DNA of 64,000 nucleotides from BOG-908 sp963848205 (GCA_963848205.1 CAWKCV010000005.1:517185-581184), one strand, 5' to 3'; positions 8,079-16,829 are shown, counted from the stretch's first letter. Program-made: numbers and translations. The notes: generated from the letters alone by a model not told the origin.

Positions 8079-11000
8079 TTACCTGAAATCCCGTGTTGGA
8101 ACCTTGATCCCGCGCATGTCCGGCGCGCCGCCATGCTTGGCCTCGTCGCCACGCCCGGTGCTGAACGGAAACGCTTCCTCGCGCGCGCCTACGCTTCGCA
8201 ACATGTCGGATAGATCCTCCAGCGTGTCGGCCACGATGTGGATCACGCTGCCTTCGCGTTGCAGCTTGCCGTGACACGCGATCATGCCGGCGGACAGGAT
8301 CAGCCGGCGCTGCGCCTCGAAAATCTTTGGCCAAATCACCAAGTTCGCGTGGCCGGTCTCGTCCTCGATGGTGATGAACATCACACCCTTGGCACTGCCG
8401 GGTTTTTGCCGCACGAGCACGATGCCGGCGACGGAAATGCGTGTGTTGTCGCGCATCTGCGGCAATTCGGCAGCGCGCACCATGCCCTGGCCGGCGAGGT
8501 CCGCGCGCAGGAAACTGACAGGATGGCGGCGAAGCGTGAGGCCGGTGCTGCGATAATCCTCCACCACTTCGCGGCCGGGGCGCATCGGCGTGATGGCGAC
8601 CGGCGCCTCGGCGAATGTTTCGCGATCGGCGAACAGCGGCAGTTCGGTCGCGGCAAGCGCGCGTATGTCCCACAAAGCCTGGCGTCGGTCGAGATCGAGG
8701 CAGGCGAACGCATCGGCTTCGGCCAAATGTTCCATGGTGGCGATCGATAACCGCGTGCGGCGCTGCAGGGTTTTGATGCTGTCGTAGGGTGTGATGCGAT
8801 GCGCGATGAGGCTGGCCGCATCCTTGTCGGACAGGCCTTTGACCATGCGCAAACCGAGGCGCAGCGCATAGAGACGGCCGGACGTTTCCAGCGTGCAATC
8901 CCAACGGCTTTCATTGATGCTAACGGGGCGGATTTCCACACCGTGCTGGCGGGCGTCGCGCACGATCTGCGCCGGTGCGTAGAAACCCATCGGCTGTGCG
9001 TTGAGCAGCGCGCAGGCGAACACGTCCGGGTGGTGGCACTTCATCCAGGAGCTGGCATAGGCGATGATGGCGAAACTGGCAGCATGGCTTTCGGGAAATC
9101 CGTAGCTGCCAAAACCTTCGATCTGTTTGAACAATTTCTCGGCGAACTCCGGCGTGTAGCCGCGCTTGACCATGCCGCCGATCAGCTCGTCGTGAAATTT
9201 GTTGACGCCGCCGGTGATCTTGAACGTGGCCATCGCGCGTCGAAGCTGGTCGGCCTGGGTGGCGGTGAAGCCTGCGCACACCATCGCTACCTGCATCGCC
9301 TGTTCCTGGAACAGCGGCACGCCGAAGGTTTTGCCGAGCACGGCTTCGAGCTCCGGTGTGGGGTAATCCACCGGCTCCAGCCCGTCGCGACGGCGCAGAT
9401 AGGGATGCACCATGTCGCCCTGGATCGGGCCGGGGCGGACGATGGCGACCTGGATGACAAGGTCGTAGAGCTCGCGGGGCTTCAGCCGCGGCAGCATCGA
9501 CATCTGTGCGCGACTCTCGATCTGGAACGTGCCGATCGTGTCCGCGCGCTGGATCATCCTGTAGGTGGCAGCATCTTCCTTCGGCACGTCGGCCATGGTG
9601 GCGAACCGCAGATCGCGATGCTCGGCCAGCAGGTCGAACGCGCGCCGCATGCAGCCGAGCATGCCCAGGCCCAGCACATCGACCTTCATGAAGCGCACAT
9701 GGTCTATATCGTCCTTGTCCCACTCGATCACCTGGCGATCGGCCATGGAAGCGGGCTCGATCGGCACAAGCGTGTCGAGCCGGTCCTGCGTGAGCACGAA
9801 ACCGCCAGGATGCTGCGAGAGATGACGCGGAAAACCGATCAGCTCGCGTGCGATCTGCAAGGTGAGCGAGAGGCGACGGTCAGAGAGATTGAGATGCAGC
9901 GCCTCGGCGTGCTGGTCTTCTACGCCATCGCTGCTCCAGCCCCATACCTGGCTGGAGAGGGCGGCCGTCACATCCTCGGTCAGGCCAAGCACTTTACCCA
10001 CTTCGCGCACTGCGCCGCGCGAGCGATAGCGCGCGACCGTCGCACACAAGGCGGCACGATCTCGGCCATAGGTTTTATAGATCCACTGGATCACTTCCTC
10101 GCGCCGTTCGTGCTCGAAATCGACGTCGATATCGGGCGGTTCCTTGCGCTCGGTGCTGAGAAAGCGCTCGAACAGCAGGTTGCTCTGCGTGGGGTCGATG
10201 GCGGTGATGCCGAGCACGTAACAGACGGCCGAATTCGCCGCGCTGCCACGCCCCTGGCACAAAATGCCGCGGCTGACGGCGAAGCGGACGATGTTGTTCA
10301 CGGTGAGAAAATACGGCGCGTACTGCATCTGCGCGATCAGCGCCAATTCGTGTCGGAGCTGGGTGGCCACTTTTTCCGGTATTTCGGCGTAACGTCGCGC
10401 GGCACCCTGCCAGGTCAGCTCTTCCAGCATTTCCTGTGCAGTACGGCCAGGTTCCGTCTCGTGGGGATATTGGTAGCAGAGTTCGCTCAGGCTGAACCGG
10501 CAAAGCTCGGCGATCTGCGCCGAACGTGCGACGGCCTCCGGATAGGCGCGAAACAGCCGCGCCATTTCCTCGGGCGCCTTCAGATGCCGCTCGGCCGAAC
10601 GCTCGCGACGGAAGCCCGAATCGTCGATCGTGCAGCCCTCGCGTATGCACGTCACCACATCCTGCAGAATGCGCCTGCGTGGTTCGTGATAGAGCACGTC
10701 GTTCGTCACCACCGTCGCCACATACAGTGACTGGGCCATCTGCACGATCGCATGCAGCCGCACGGTGTCGCCCGGCCGCCGCTGCAGGCAAATCGATACA
10801 TAGGCGCGCGACCCAAACTCGCCTTTGAGGCGCTTGAGGTTTGCCCGCAGCACATCGTCCGCCTGGTCGGTCAGCAGGATGGCGATGCACCCTTCGCAAC
10901 GTGCCGCCAGATCGCTCCATTCCAGATGACACGCACCCTTGCCCGCACGGCTTTTGCCAATGCTGAGCAGCCGGCACAACCGTGCATACGCCGCACGATC

Positions 11001-11240
11001 CGTCGGATAGACCAGCAACGACGTGCCGCAGGCAAGATCGAGCCGGCAGCCGATGATCAGCCTTATTTCAGCTTCGGCTGCACGCTGATGCGCACGCGCG
11101 ATGCCGGCCAGCGAATTGCGGTCGGTGATCGCGATGGCGTCGTAGCCGTAGGTTTTTGCTTGTGCGAGCAGCTCTTCGACATGCGAGGCACCGCGCAGGA
11201 AGCTATAGTTCGAGGTGACCTGGAGCTCGGTGTAGGCCAT
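8079..11240 (-). CDS. dnaE2: Error-prone DNA polymerase III alpha subunit
   Basis: C-family polymerase of the ImuA-ImuB-DnaE2 mutasome, the SOS-induced translesion system common in alphaproteobacteria. 1053 residues. N-terminal PHP domain (YTELQVTSNYSFLRGASH; YGYDAIAITDRNSLAG). The palm contains the catalytic PDIDVDFEHERREEV near residue 367 and GRGSAANSAVCYVLGIT just before it; GSYGFPESHAASFA is a polymerase hallmark. Then come a helix-hairpin-helix region and a C-terminal OB fold (ISVAGIVLVRQKPGSAKG). Separated from imuB by about 150 bases filled with an inverted pair of hairpin elements, so read-through from the imuA promoter may be tuned there. Confidence 0.97.
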   Translation of the reverse strand: MAYTELQVTSNYSFLRGASHVEELLAQAKTYGYDAIAITDRNSLAGIARAHQRAAEAEIRLIIGCRLDLACGTSLLVYPTDRAAYARLCRLLSIGKSRAGKGACHLEWSDLAARCEGCIAILLTDQADDVLRANLKRLKGEFGSRAYVSICLQRRPGDTVRLHAIVQMAQSLYVATVVTNDVLYHEPRRRILQDVVTCIREGCTIDDSGFRRERSAERHLKAPEEMARLFRAYPEAVARSAQIAELCRFSLSELCYQYPHETEPGRTAQEMLEELTWQGAARRYAEIPEKVATQLRHELALIAQMQYAPYFLTVNNIVRFAVSRGILCQGRGSAANSAVCYVLGITAIDPTQSNLLFERFLSTERKEPPDIDVDFEHERREEVIQWIYKTYGRDRAALCATVARYRSRGAVREVGKVLGLTEDVTAALSSQVWGWSSDGVEDQHAEALHLNLSDRRLSLTLQIARELIGFPRHLSQHPGGFVLTQDRLDTLVPIEPASMADRQVIEWDKDDIDHVRFMKVDVLGLGMLGCMRRAFDLLAEHRDLRFATMADVPKEDAATYRMIQRADTIGTFQIESRAQMSMLPRLKPRELYDLVIQVAIVRPGPIQGDMVHPYLRRRDGLEPVDYPTPELEAVLGKTFGVPLFQEQAMQVAMVCAGFTATQADQLRRAMATFKITGGVNKFHDELIGGMVKRGYTPEFAEKLFKQIEGFGSYGFPESHAASFAIIAYASSWMKCHHPDVFACALLNAQPMGFYAPAQIVRDARQHGVEIRPVSINESRWDCTLETSGRLYALRLGLRMVKGLSDKDAASLIAHRITPYDSIKTLQRRTRLSIATMEHLAEADAFACLDLDRRQALWDIRALAATELPLFADRETFAEAPVAITPMRPGREVVEDYRSTGLTLRRHPVSFLRADLAGQGMVRAAELPQMRDNTRISVAGIVLVRQKPGSAKGVMFITIEDETGHANLVIWPKIFEAQRRLILSAGMIACHGKLQREGSVIHIVADTLEDLSDMLRSVGAREEAFPFSTGRGDEAKHGGAPDMRGIKVPTRDFR

Positions 11241-11243
11241 TCA

Positions 11244-11310
11244 GGAAGGCCTTCTTTTCTGAAGAAGAGAAGCAAAAGACTTTTGTTCGTGCTGTCGCGG
11301 ACTCCGGGAT
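11244..11310 (-). repeat. Dispersed hairpin element, copy 3 (inverted pair with copy 4)
   Basis: GGAAGGCCTTCTTTTCT, loop, AGAAGAGAAGCAAAAGAC, TTTTGTTCGT, then the tail GCTGTCGCGGACTCCGGGA. The element begins three bases from the dnaE2 start codon, so on dnaE2 mRNA it would lie in the leader. The tail closely matches that of copy 5 (GCTGTCGCGGATTCCGGGA when read the same way). Confidence 0.75.
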
Positions 11311-11313
11311 AAG

Positions 11314-11371
11314 CTCGCAACAGCGCAACAAAAGTTTTTTGGTCGTTTTTTACAAAAAAGGACTTCTTGCT
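11314..11371 (+). repeat. Dispersed hairpin element, copy 4 (inverted pair with copy 3)
   Basis: GCTCGCAACAGCGCAAC, then AAAAGTTTTTTGGTCG, TTTTTTACAAAAAAGGAC, TTCTTGC. Opposite orientation to copy 3, so the whole imuB-dnaE2 gap can fold as one long composite hairpin. Confidence 0.75.
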
Positions 11372-11391
11372 TTTTTCGTGCGGGGCTTTTG

Positions 11392-12906
11392 TCAAAACAC
11401 CCCATGTAAAAACCACTTCAAATCCCCCGTCTCAGCATTTTCCCCGTCCCCACGCCGAAACAACCAGAACCGCTGCCCCGCCTCATCCTCCACCGTGAAA
11501 TAATCGCGCACCGCCCAGATCTCCCCATCCGCACGCCACCATTCGCCGAAAATCCGCTCCGGCCCGTCCGCGCGGCGCACGCGGTGTGCGCGGCGTCGCC
11601 AGGTGAAGCTTGCCGGCGCGTGGTCGGGCAGCAGCGCCATCGCCTCGACGCAGCGTGGCGGGGTGAACAGGCGGGTGGGCCGCGGCAGCCGGTCGGGCCA
11701 ACCGCCGGCGCCGGACTTGGCGAGCGGTGGGACGGCGCGCACGGATCGCTCTGGCACGTCGCTTTCCACCGGCGCCAGGCGGAACACCCGGTCGGGTCCC
11801 AAGCGGTTCAGCAGCGTGTCGATCAGGGCCGCAATGTCGGGCGCGTGGGAGGCGCTGCAGAGTTCGCAGAGCGACTGGCTGGCGTCGAGACGCGCGGTGC
11901 AGGTGGCGGTGAGCGACATCGCCTCGATGCCGAACCCGGGGTCGATCGTCTCGATCTGCGGGGTAAGCAGCCGGGTCAGGTGGGCAGCGTCGCGCGTGGC
12001 GGCAGAGGTGCCGATGCGGATGGCCTGGAAGGCGCCGTCCACGCGTTGGAACACCAAATCGAGCCGGGACGCGCCCAGGCCCGATTTCGCCAGCTTTTCG
12101 CACAGGCGCTCGGATAGCAGGGTGGTGGCGCGGGCGAGATCCTCCGGGGTTGCAATCGGCTCGGGAAAACCTTGGCGCGTGCGCACCGGGTTGGGCAGCG
12201 GAGCGGGCTCGATCGGCTCCAGCACCGCCCCGGTCGCCTGGTCCAGCCGTCGGAGCGCGAGGGTGCCGATGCGTTTGGTGAGCGGCGCGCGCGGGGTGGC
12301 CAGCAGCTGGCCGATCGTGTCGAACCCCAACGTGCGCAGCGCGTGCGCGGTGTCCGGCTCCAGGCGCAAGGCGGCCGGCGGCAGGGGGCTGAGCGCCTGG
12401 CGGGTAGCGCCAGGCGGCACGATGGTGAGCGGGGTGGGCGCGTGGCGGACCAGCGCGTGCGCGGCGCCGGGTGTGTCGGCAATGGCTGCGCGGGCGGCGA
12501 TGCCGGCGGCGGCGAGGCGCTGGGTGAGCTGATCGAGCAATCCGGCCTCGCCGCCGAACAGATGCGCGCAGCCGGTCACGTCCATCCACACGCCATCGGG
12601 CGGGCAGGCGGAAGCGAGCGGGGTGAAATGCAGGCACCAGGCGGCCAGCCGGGTGAGGGCGGCCGCATCTTCGGCGGGTTGGGCTTCCTCGATGCGCAGG
12701 TCGGGCACCAGCGCCTGGGCGTGCGCCACCGCCATGCCGGCGTGCAGGCCCAGGGCCGCGGCACGTGGATCCACCGCCATCACCAGGCGGCGCGAGCCCT
12801 GGCGGGCGGCGGTCAGCAGCGGGCGTGCGTCATGCGGCGTGGCGGCCTGTTTGTGCAGCCGGTCCGTAGGCCAGTTCGGCAGGTAAAGAGAGACGACCCT
12901 GCGCAT
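11392..12906 (-). CDS. imuB: ImuB, Y-family polymerase-like mutasome protein
   Basis: Non-catalytic Y-family polymerase homologue that bridges DnaE2 and the beta clamp in SOS mutagenesis. 504 residues, beginning RRVVSLYLPNWPTDRL, the usual ImuB N-terminus. Other blocks: MAVDPRAAALGLHAGMAVAHA, GVWMDVTGCAHLFGGE and PLTKRIGTLALRRLDQATG (a helix-hairpin-helix-like region). The C-terminal part (WAVRDYFTVEDEAGQRFWLF) is typical of the family. It overlaps the end of imuA by 77 bases, implying translational coupling. Confidence 0.93.
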   Translation of the reverse strand: MRRVVSLYLPNWPTDRLHKQAATPHDARPLLTAARQGSRRLVMAVDPRAAALGLHAGMAVAHAQALVPDLRIEEAQPAEDAAALTRLAAWCLHFTPLASACPPDGVWMDVTGCAHLFGGEAGLLDQLTQRLAAAGIAARAAIADTPGAAHALVRHAPTPLTIVPPGATRQALSPLPPAALRLEPDTAHALRTLGFDTIGQLLATPRAPLTKRIGTLALRRLDQATGAVLEPIEPAPLPNPVRTRQGFPEPIATPEDLARATTLLSERLCEKLAKSGLGASRLDLVFQRVDGAFQAIRIGTSAATRDAAHLTRLLTPQIETIDPGFGIEAMSLTATCTARLDASQSLCELCSASHAPDIAALIDTLLNRLGPDRVFRLAPVESDVPERSVRAVPPLAKSGAGGWPDRLPRPTRLFTPPRCVEAMALLPDHAPASFTWRRRAHRVRRADGPERIFGEWWRADGEIWAVRDYFTVEDEAGQRFWLFRRGDGENAETGDLKWFLHGVF

Positions 12907-13561
12907 CGCATGCCTCCATCATCCAGGTTTTTGGCGCCGCATTGCGGCAGCGTGTGAGTTCGACTTGCCAGCGCGCAGGGCCCAGCCCGGCGACCGCGAG
13001 CGCGGGCGAAGGGGTGGGGGTGACGCGCCAGCGTGTGGCGGCCGCGTTCAGGCCCTCCTCCTCGGGCCTGCCTTCGCGTCGGCGGCGCAGGGCCAGCGCC
13101 ATCACGCCGGATTTTTCCGCCGCCAGCACCAGGCGGCGCGAGGCGGTCATCGGCAGCCGCGTCAGCTCGCCCAGCACGGCGGAGAGGCCGGGGTGGCGCA
13201 ACGCTTCCTCCATGGCCAGCAGCACGTCGTGGTCGCAGGTGGCGTGGGCGTGGATCACCCGGTCGGGCGAAAGGCCGGCGCAGGCGAGACCAGGGGCGAA
13301 CACATCGTCGCCGGTGCCGCACCACAGCACCGTATGCGGCAGGCGGGCGAGGATGCCGGCGGCGAACCGTGCGGCGCTGGCGGCCGGCACCGCATCGGGC
13401 CCGCCGCCGCTGATTTCGTGCAGCGCCGCGCGCGCCAGGCCGCCCTCCGGCAGATGTGTGTCGATCTCCGCCACCCCGAACGGCAGGATACCGGTCTGCT
13501 GGGCGGCAGGCCGTTCCAGCAGGCGGATACGTCGCCTTAGCATATCGAGTGTTGGCTCCAT
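12830..13561 (-). CDS. imuA: ImuA, RecA-like mutasome protein
   Basis: First gene of the SOS cassette imuA-imuB-dnaE2. 243 residues from the ATG at 13561 (MEPTLDMLRRRIRLLE). ImuA is a RecA/SulA-like protein that takes part in mutasome assembly. Visible: ILPFGVAEIDTHLPEGGLAR (N-terminal block), LHEISGGGPDAVPAASAARF, CAGLSPDRVIHAHATCDHDV. An alternative start is the ATG at 13543, which leaves GGAG 12 bases upstream; a longer frame to 13666 runs through the SOS box and is unlikely. The SOS box lies directly upstream, so the start at 13543 would give a more normal leader. Confidence 0.88.
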   Translation of the reverse strand: MEPTLDMLRRRIRLLERPAAQQTGILPFGVAEIDTHLPEGGLARAALHEISGGGPDAVPAASAARFAAGILARLPHTVLWCGTGDDVFAPGLACAGLSPDRVIHAHATCDHDVLLAMEEALRHPGLSAVLGELTRLPMTASRRLVLAAEKSGVMALALRRRREGRPEEEGLNAAATRWRVTPTPSPALAVAGLGPARWQVELTRCRNAAPKTWMMEACDAQGRLSLPAELAYGPAAQTGRHAA

Positions 13562-13576
13562 GTTCGCATTTTGTTC
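13562..13576 (-). promoter_or_regulatory. LexA (SOS) box of the imuA-imuB-dnaE2 operon
   Basis: GTTCGCATTTTGTTC is an exact GTTC-N7-GTTC direct repeat, the LexA operator known for alphaproteobacteria. It abuts the imuA start region, so LexA bound here would block the operon. Location and gene content agree. Confidence 0.85.
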
Positions 13577-13640
13577 TCGTATGCGGGAAGAGTCAAAAGC
13601 AAATCCGGACACGAATTTGGCATAGGCAAGCGCCTGCCAG

Positions 13641-13704
13641 TCCCGGAATCCGCGACAGCCAACCAAAGGTCTCTTGCTTCTTTTCTCGAGAAAAGAAGGC
13701 CTTA
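13641..13704 (+). repeat. Dispersed hairpin element, copy 5
   Basis: Tail TCCCGGAATCCGCGACAGC, then AACCAAAGGTCTCTTGC, then TTCTTTTCTCGAGAAAAGAA, then GGCCTTAC. The TTCTTTTCT and AGAAAAGAA arms form a perfect stem around CG. Lies between the end of vapC and the imuA promoter region. Confidence 0.75.
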
Positions 13705-13720
13705 CTTTCTCTTCTCGCGT

Positions 13721-14089
13721 CTAAGAGGTGAGCTGCGCCGCCACCGAAAGTCGCTCCGCCGCTGCCAGCAGGCGCTTGTCGCGCGTCCACACTCTGGCGG
13801 CGCTCAGCCTCGATGACGCGAGCAGATGTGCGTCCACGTAGCCGATGCCGAGATCGCCCAGGCCCTCGTGCTCCATGAGATGCATGACCTCGGCCTGGCT
13901 GGCGACCATTGCTTGTGGCAGGTCGCCGAGCAGGCGGAGCGTCAATGCCCGCCGCGACAATGTGCCGGGCGCTCGTTCGCCTAGGGCGAACGCGTGGCCC
14001 AGAACGCGTTGCTCGCCAAGTAGCCAGGCGAGGAGCGGTTCATTTGCACGGAGATGGTCGATCCAAACCGAGCTGTCGACCAGGATCAC
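13721..14089 (-). CDS. vapC: VapC-type PIN-domain toxin
   Basis: PIN-domain ribonuclease, toxin of a type II toxin-antitoxin pair. 122 residues starting from GTG (MILVDSSVWIDHLRAN). Acidic metal-site residues are visible: Asp in LVDSSVWI (residue 5), Asp in GIGYVDAHLL and Asp in VWTRDKRL. Members usually cleave tRNA or rRNA; the target here is unknown. The antitoxin gene lies 9 bases upstream, the normal order. The C-terminus ends at the edge of a dispersed hairpin element. Confidence 0.88.
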   Translation of the reverse strand: MILVDSSVWIDHLRANEPLLAWLLGEQRVLGHAFALGERAPGTLSRRALTLRLLGDLPQAMVASQAEVMHLMEHEGLGDLGIGYVDAHLLASSRLSAARVWTRDKRLLAAAERLSVAAQLTS

Positions 14090-14098
14090 GCGGCAGGA

Positions 14099-14296
14099 TC
14101 ACGCAGGCTCCGTCGGGCGGCGCGGCGCGGCGACAAGATCAGGGTCGCTGCCGCCGAGAAGCGCCTGCCTGCGGGCACTCTCCCGCTGCACCAAAGCCAT
14201 CAGCGCATTACGCAACAAGGCCGATTTCTCGCCAATGCCGGTCAACTCGCCGGCGCGGGTGAGAAGATCGTCATCGAGCATCACTGTCGTCCGCAT
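14099..14296 (-). CDS. vapB: VapB-type antitoxin
   Basis: 65-residue antitoxin with an N-terminal ribbon-helix-helix signature (MRTTVMLDDDLLTRAGELTG; KSALLRNALMALV), which binds its own promoter, and a basic/proline-rich tail that would wrap VapC. Paired with vapC. The typical N-terminus MRTTVMLDDDL fits the VapB/DUF2191 group. Confidence 0.85.
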   Translation of the reverse strand: MRTTVMLDDDLLTRAGELTGIGEKSALLRNALMALVQRESARRQALLGGSDPDLVAAPRRPTEPA

Positions 14297-14352
14297 GGCC
14301 TACTCAATGATGCATCGTCAAACCTAGCATCAGATGATGCCAAAATCCGTGC

Positions 14353-15267
14353 CTATCGCAAAAAGGCGGCCGCATCGGCCACCGCTTCGCGCGTCTTGCC
14401 GATGAACGGTCCCATGGTGAAGAACCCGTGGAAGATGCCGCGATACCGTTTGGCGGTCGTCAGCACGCCGGCGTGGGCGAGTGTGACGGCATAGGCCTCG
14501 CCGGAATCGCGGATGGGATCGATTTCGGCGGTTAGAACGCAGGCGGGTGGCAGGCCAGTGTGATCGGGTGCGAGCGCCGGGCTGGCACGCGGGTCGGAGA
14601 GGTCGGCGCCGGTGCCGAAATAATGGCCGCGGAACCAGGTCATCGTCTCGCTGGTGAGCAGCGGGCCGGCGGCGAACTCGGTGACCGATGGGCGGGTCAG
14701 GTCGTGGTCGGCGCCGGGATAGACCAGCAATTGCGAGCGGATCGGCGGGCCGCCCTGCGCCTTGGCCAGCAGGCAGCACACCGCGGCGAGCGCACCGCCG
14801 GCACTGTCGCCGCCGACCGAGATCATCGCCGGGTCCACGCCGATTTCGGCCGCGTGGGCATGCGCCCAACGCAGGGCAGCGAAGGCGTCGTCCGGGCCCG
14901 CGGGGAACGGATGCTCGGGTGCGAGGCGGTAATCGACGCTGAGCACCGCGATGCCGGCCTGCTGGCAGAGTTCGCGGCACACCCAATCGGCCAATTCGAG
15001 ATCGCCGATCACCCAGCCGCCGCCATGAAACCAGACGAGCAGTTTCAACGAGGATGCGTCGGATGGCCGATAAAGCCGGGCGGGGATTGGCCCGTCCGCA
15101 CCATCCACGCTCAGCCCGCGCACCTCATGCACCTCCGCGCCGGGCTGCCTGGGAAATTCGGCGTAGAACTGGCGGAGCTGCGCCGGGGTGAGCGTTTTCA
15201 TGTCCATCTGACCGCGTGCGGCCAGCAGGTCCGCGACAGTAGCTGCGTCGTCATCCAGCTTGGGCAT
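14353..15267 (-). CDS. Alpha/beta hydrolase of the hormone-sensitive lipase family
   Basis: Family IV esterase/lipase of 304 residues. Start ATG at 15267 is preferred over the longer frame because CAGGAGAAAACG precedes it. Oxyanion motif HGGGW in LVWFHGGGWVIGDL (~80), nucleophile Ser in GDSAGG (~150), catalytic Asp in TAEIDPIRDSG and His in GIFHGFF near the end, so the triad is complete. No signal peptide. The natural ester is unknown. The RibB-like gene starts upstream on the same strand and ends 20 bases before this start, so they may be one transcript. Confidence 0.88.
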   Translation of the reverse strand: MPKLDDDAATVADLLAARGQMDMKTLTPAQLRQFYAEFPRQPGAEVHEVRGLSVDGADGPIPARLYRPSDASSLKLLVWFHGGGWVIGDLELADWVCRELCQQAGIAVLSVDYRLAPEHPFPAGPDDAFAALRWAHAHAAEIGVDPAMISVGGDSAGGALAAVCCLLAKAQGGPPIRSQLLVYPGADHDLTRPSVTEFAAGPLLTSETMTWFRGHYFGTGADLSDPRASPALAPDHTGLPPACVLTAEIDPIRDSGEAYAVTLAHAGVLTTAKRYRGIFHGFFTMGPFIGKTREAVADAAAFLR

Positions 15268-15287
15268 CGTTTTCTCCTGGGAGGGTT

Positions 15288-15935
15288 TCAACCGAACACG
15301 CCCGGGCCGAACGTGGCTGCGAGTTCGAGGCAGGGGATAGCGAGCTGTTCGGCCACATGCCGGCAATGCGCCGCTCCTGCCATCTCGCCGTCGTCGTCGA
15401 GAATGTCTGTCCATGCGGCAACCTCGTGGTGCGTCAGATGGCGCAACACGTCGAGCGCAATGTCGGCACTTGCATGATGTTCGCGGCCGCGAAAGCCGAT
15501 CATCGCCGGCATCACGTGGCCGGGCGATTTCAGGCTGGCGATACCGGCGTCCGGCGCGCCGGCGGCACGCAGCGTCAGCGCGCGGTCCGCCGCGGATATG
15601 CCGGTGCCATCGCAGTCGGCCGCCTCCACCGAGCGCAGCAGGATCGGGCCGCGATAACCCTCGCGATACTCGCCGGCCAGCACCAGGCCAAGTTCCATCG
15701 CGCGCTCCGCCGTCACGCTGAAGCAGGTGAGGCCACGCCCCCAGGTGACCATGTCGTTCACCATGTCCGGTGTGGCCAAAGCGGCGGCACCTACCAGCAA
15801 GCCGCGTCCGGCGCCGCCTACTGCCGCCTCATCAATCGCGACCACCAGGCCGCCTGCCGCCAGCGAGCGCGCGGCCTCCGCCATGTCGCCCGACGGCATA
15901 TGTACGGATTGCGCAGGTTTGTCGGGCAGGAACAT
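15288..15935 (-). CDS. Degenerate RibB (DHBP synthase) homologue
   Basis: 215 residues alignable by eye to 3,4-dihydroxy-2-butanone 4-phosphate synthase (riboflavin pathway): RGLTCFSVTAERAMELGL, GTGISAADRALTLRAA, SPGHVMP, DDDGEMA. The acidic active-site loop, normally DDEDRENEGD, reads IDEAAVGGAGRG, and the GHTEA motif carrying a catalytic Glu reads HHASA. The metal and substrate ligands are therefore lost and enzyme activity is unlikely. Start ATG 15935 is chosen for GGAG 11 bases upstream; the frame extends further without support. Transcribed with the downstream esterase and divergent from the enoyl-CoA hydratase. The role of a non-catalytic paralogue is unknown. Confidence 0.75.
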   Translation of the reverse strand: MFLPDKPAQSVHMPSGDMAEAARSLAAGGLVVAIDEAAVGGAGRGLLVGAAALATPDMVNDMVTWGRGLTCFSVTAERAMELGLVLAGEYREGYRGPILLRSVEAADCDGTGISAADRALTLRAAGAPDAGIASLKSPGHVMPAMIGFRGREHHASADIALDVLRHLTHHEVAAWTDILDDDGEMAGAAHCRHVAEQLAIPCLELAATFGPGVFG

Positions 15936-16049
15936 GGTCGGCGTGGCTCCGGAGCGTCGCCGGTATATGGGGCTTGGCCAGCAAGCTGTATGCCCTTCCT
16001 TCCCGGCAGGCTCACCTATACGGTAATCTTCGGGAAACGAGGACGCGCC

Positions 16050-16829
16050 ATGAGCGGTCAAAGCCACAACAACGACGTAAGGGTGACGCGGCAGGGCGGC
16101 ACGCTGGAGATCGCCATTGCGCGGCCGGCCAAGCGCAACGCGCTGACATCTGCGATGTATGCGGAGATGGCGGACGCGATGGCGCTGGCCGAAGCTGACC
16201 CCGGTATTTGCGCGATCGTCTTCTCCGGCGACGGGCAGACTTTCTGCGCCGGCAACGACCTCGCCGATTTCGTCGCCAACCAGCCGCGCGCGGGCGAGGT
16301 GACGCCGGTGATGCGCTTCATCCACGCGCTCGCCGGCGCCAGCCGCGTGCTGATCGCGGCCGTGCAGGGGCCGGCAATCGGCATCGGCACCACCATGCTG
16401 CTGCATTGCGACTTCGTGCTGGCCGAACCGGATGCACGGCTGCAGATGCCGTTCGTGGATCTGGCCCTGGTGCCGGAGGCTGGCAGTTCGTTGTTGGTGC
16501 CGAACCTGGTCGGGCAGCGGCGTGCGGCCGAGTTGCTATTGCTGGGCGAATCCGTCGATGCCGCGCGCGCGGCCGAACTGGGCCTGGTCAATCATGTTGT
16601 GGCACCGGGCGCTGCCCTGACCGAGGCACGTGCGCTCGCTGCACGGCTGGCGGCCAAGCCGAAAAACGCGTTGCTGAAAACCAAGGCGCTGATGAAGTCG
16701 GCGACGCGTGACCTGCCCGGGCGCATGGCCGAAGAGACCGTGCAGTTCCGCGCGCAACTGCAGACCGACGAATTGCGCCAGACGGTGCAGAATTTCTTTC
16801 AATCCCGTGCCAAGGCGAATGTCGCATGA
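16050..16829 (+). CDS. Enoyl-CoA hydratase/isomerase family protein
   Basis: Crotonase-fold protein of 259 residues. Visible: RPAKRNALTSAMYAEM, then ICAIVFSGDGQTFCAGNDLADF with the oxyanion loop and CoA site, AAVQGPAIGIGTTMLLHCDF, and LVPEAGSSLL, where Glu matches one catalytic position. Likely acts on an enoyl-CoA in fatty acid or related breakdown; the exact substrate is not clear. The start at 16050 has an ACGAGGACG leader, and the upstream open frame is antisense to the RibB-like gene. Its stop overlaps the next start by ATGA, so it is coupled to the nitronate monooxygenase. Confidence 0.9.
   Translation: MSGQSHNNDVRVTRQGGTLEIAIARPAKRNALTSAMYAEMADAMALAEADPGICAIVFSGDGQTFCAGNDLADFVANQPRAGEVTPVMRFIHALAGASRVLIAAVQGPAIGIGTTMLLHCDFVLAEPDARLQMPFVDLALVPEAGSSLLVPNLVGQRRAAELLLLGESVDAARAAELGLVNHVVAPGAALTEARALAARLAAKPKNALLKTKALMKSATRDLPGRMAEETVQFRAQLQTDELRQTVQNFFQSRAKANVA

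Noticed and set aside
8799..10730. Long plus-strand open frame of about 640 codons
   Set aside because: Antisense to dnaE2, whose motifs are unambiguous; the composition is that of a shadow frame. The same reasoning applies to long antisense frames opposite glutamate dehydrogenase, parE and hisD.
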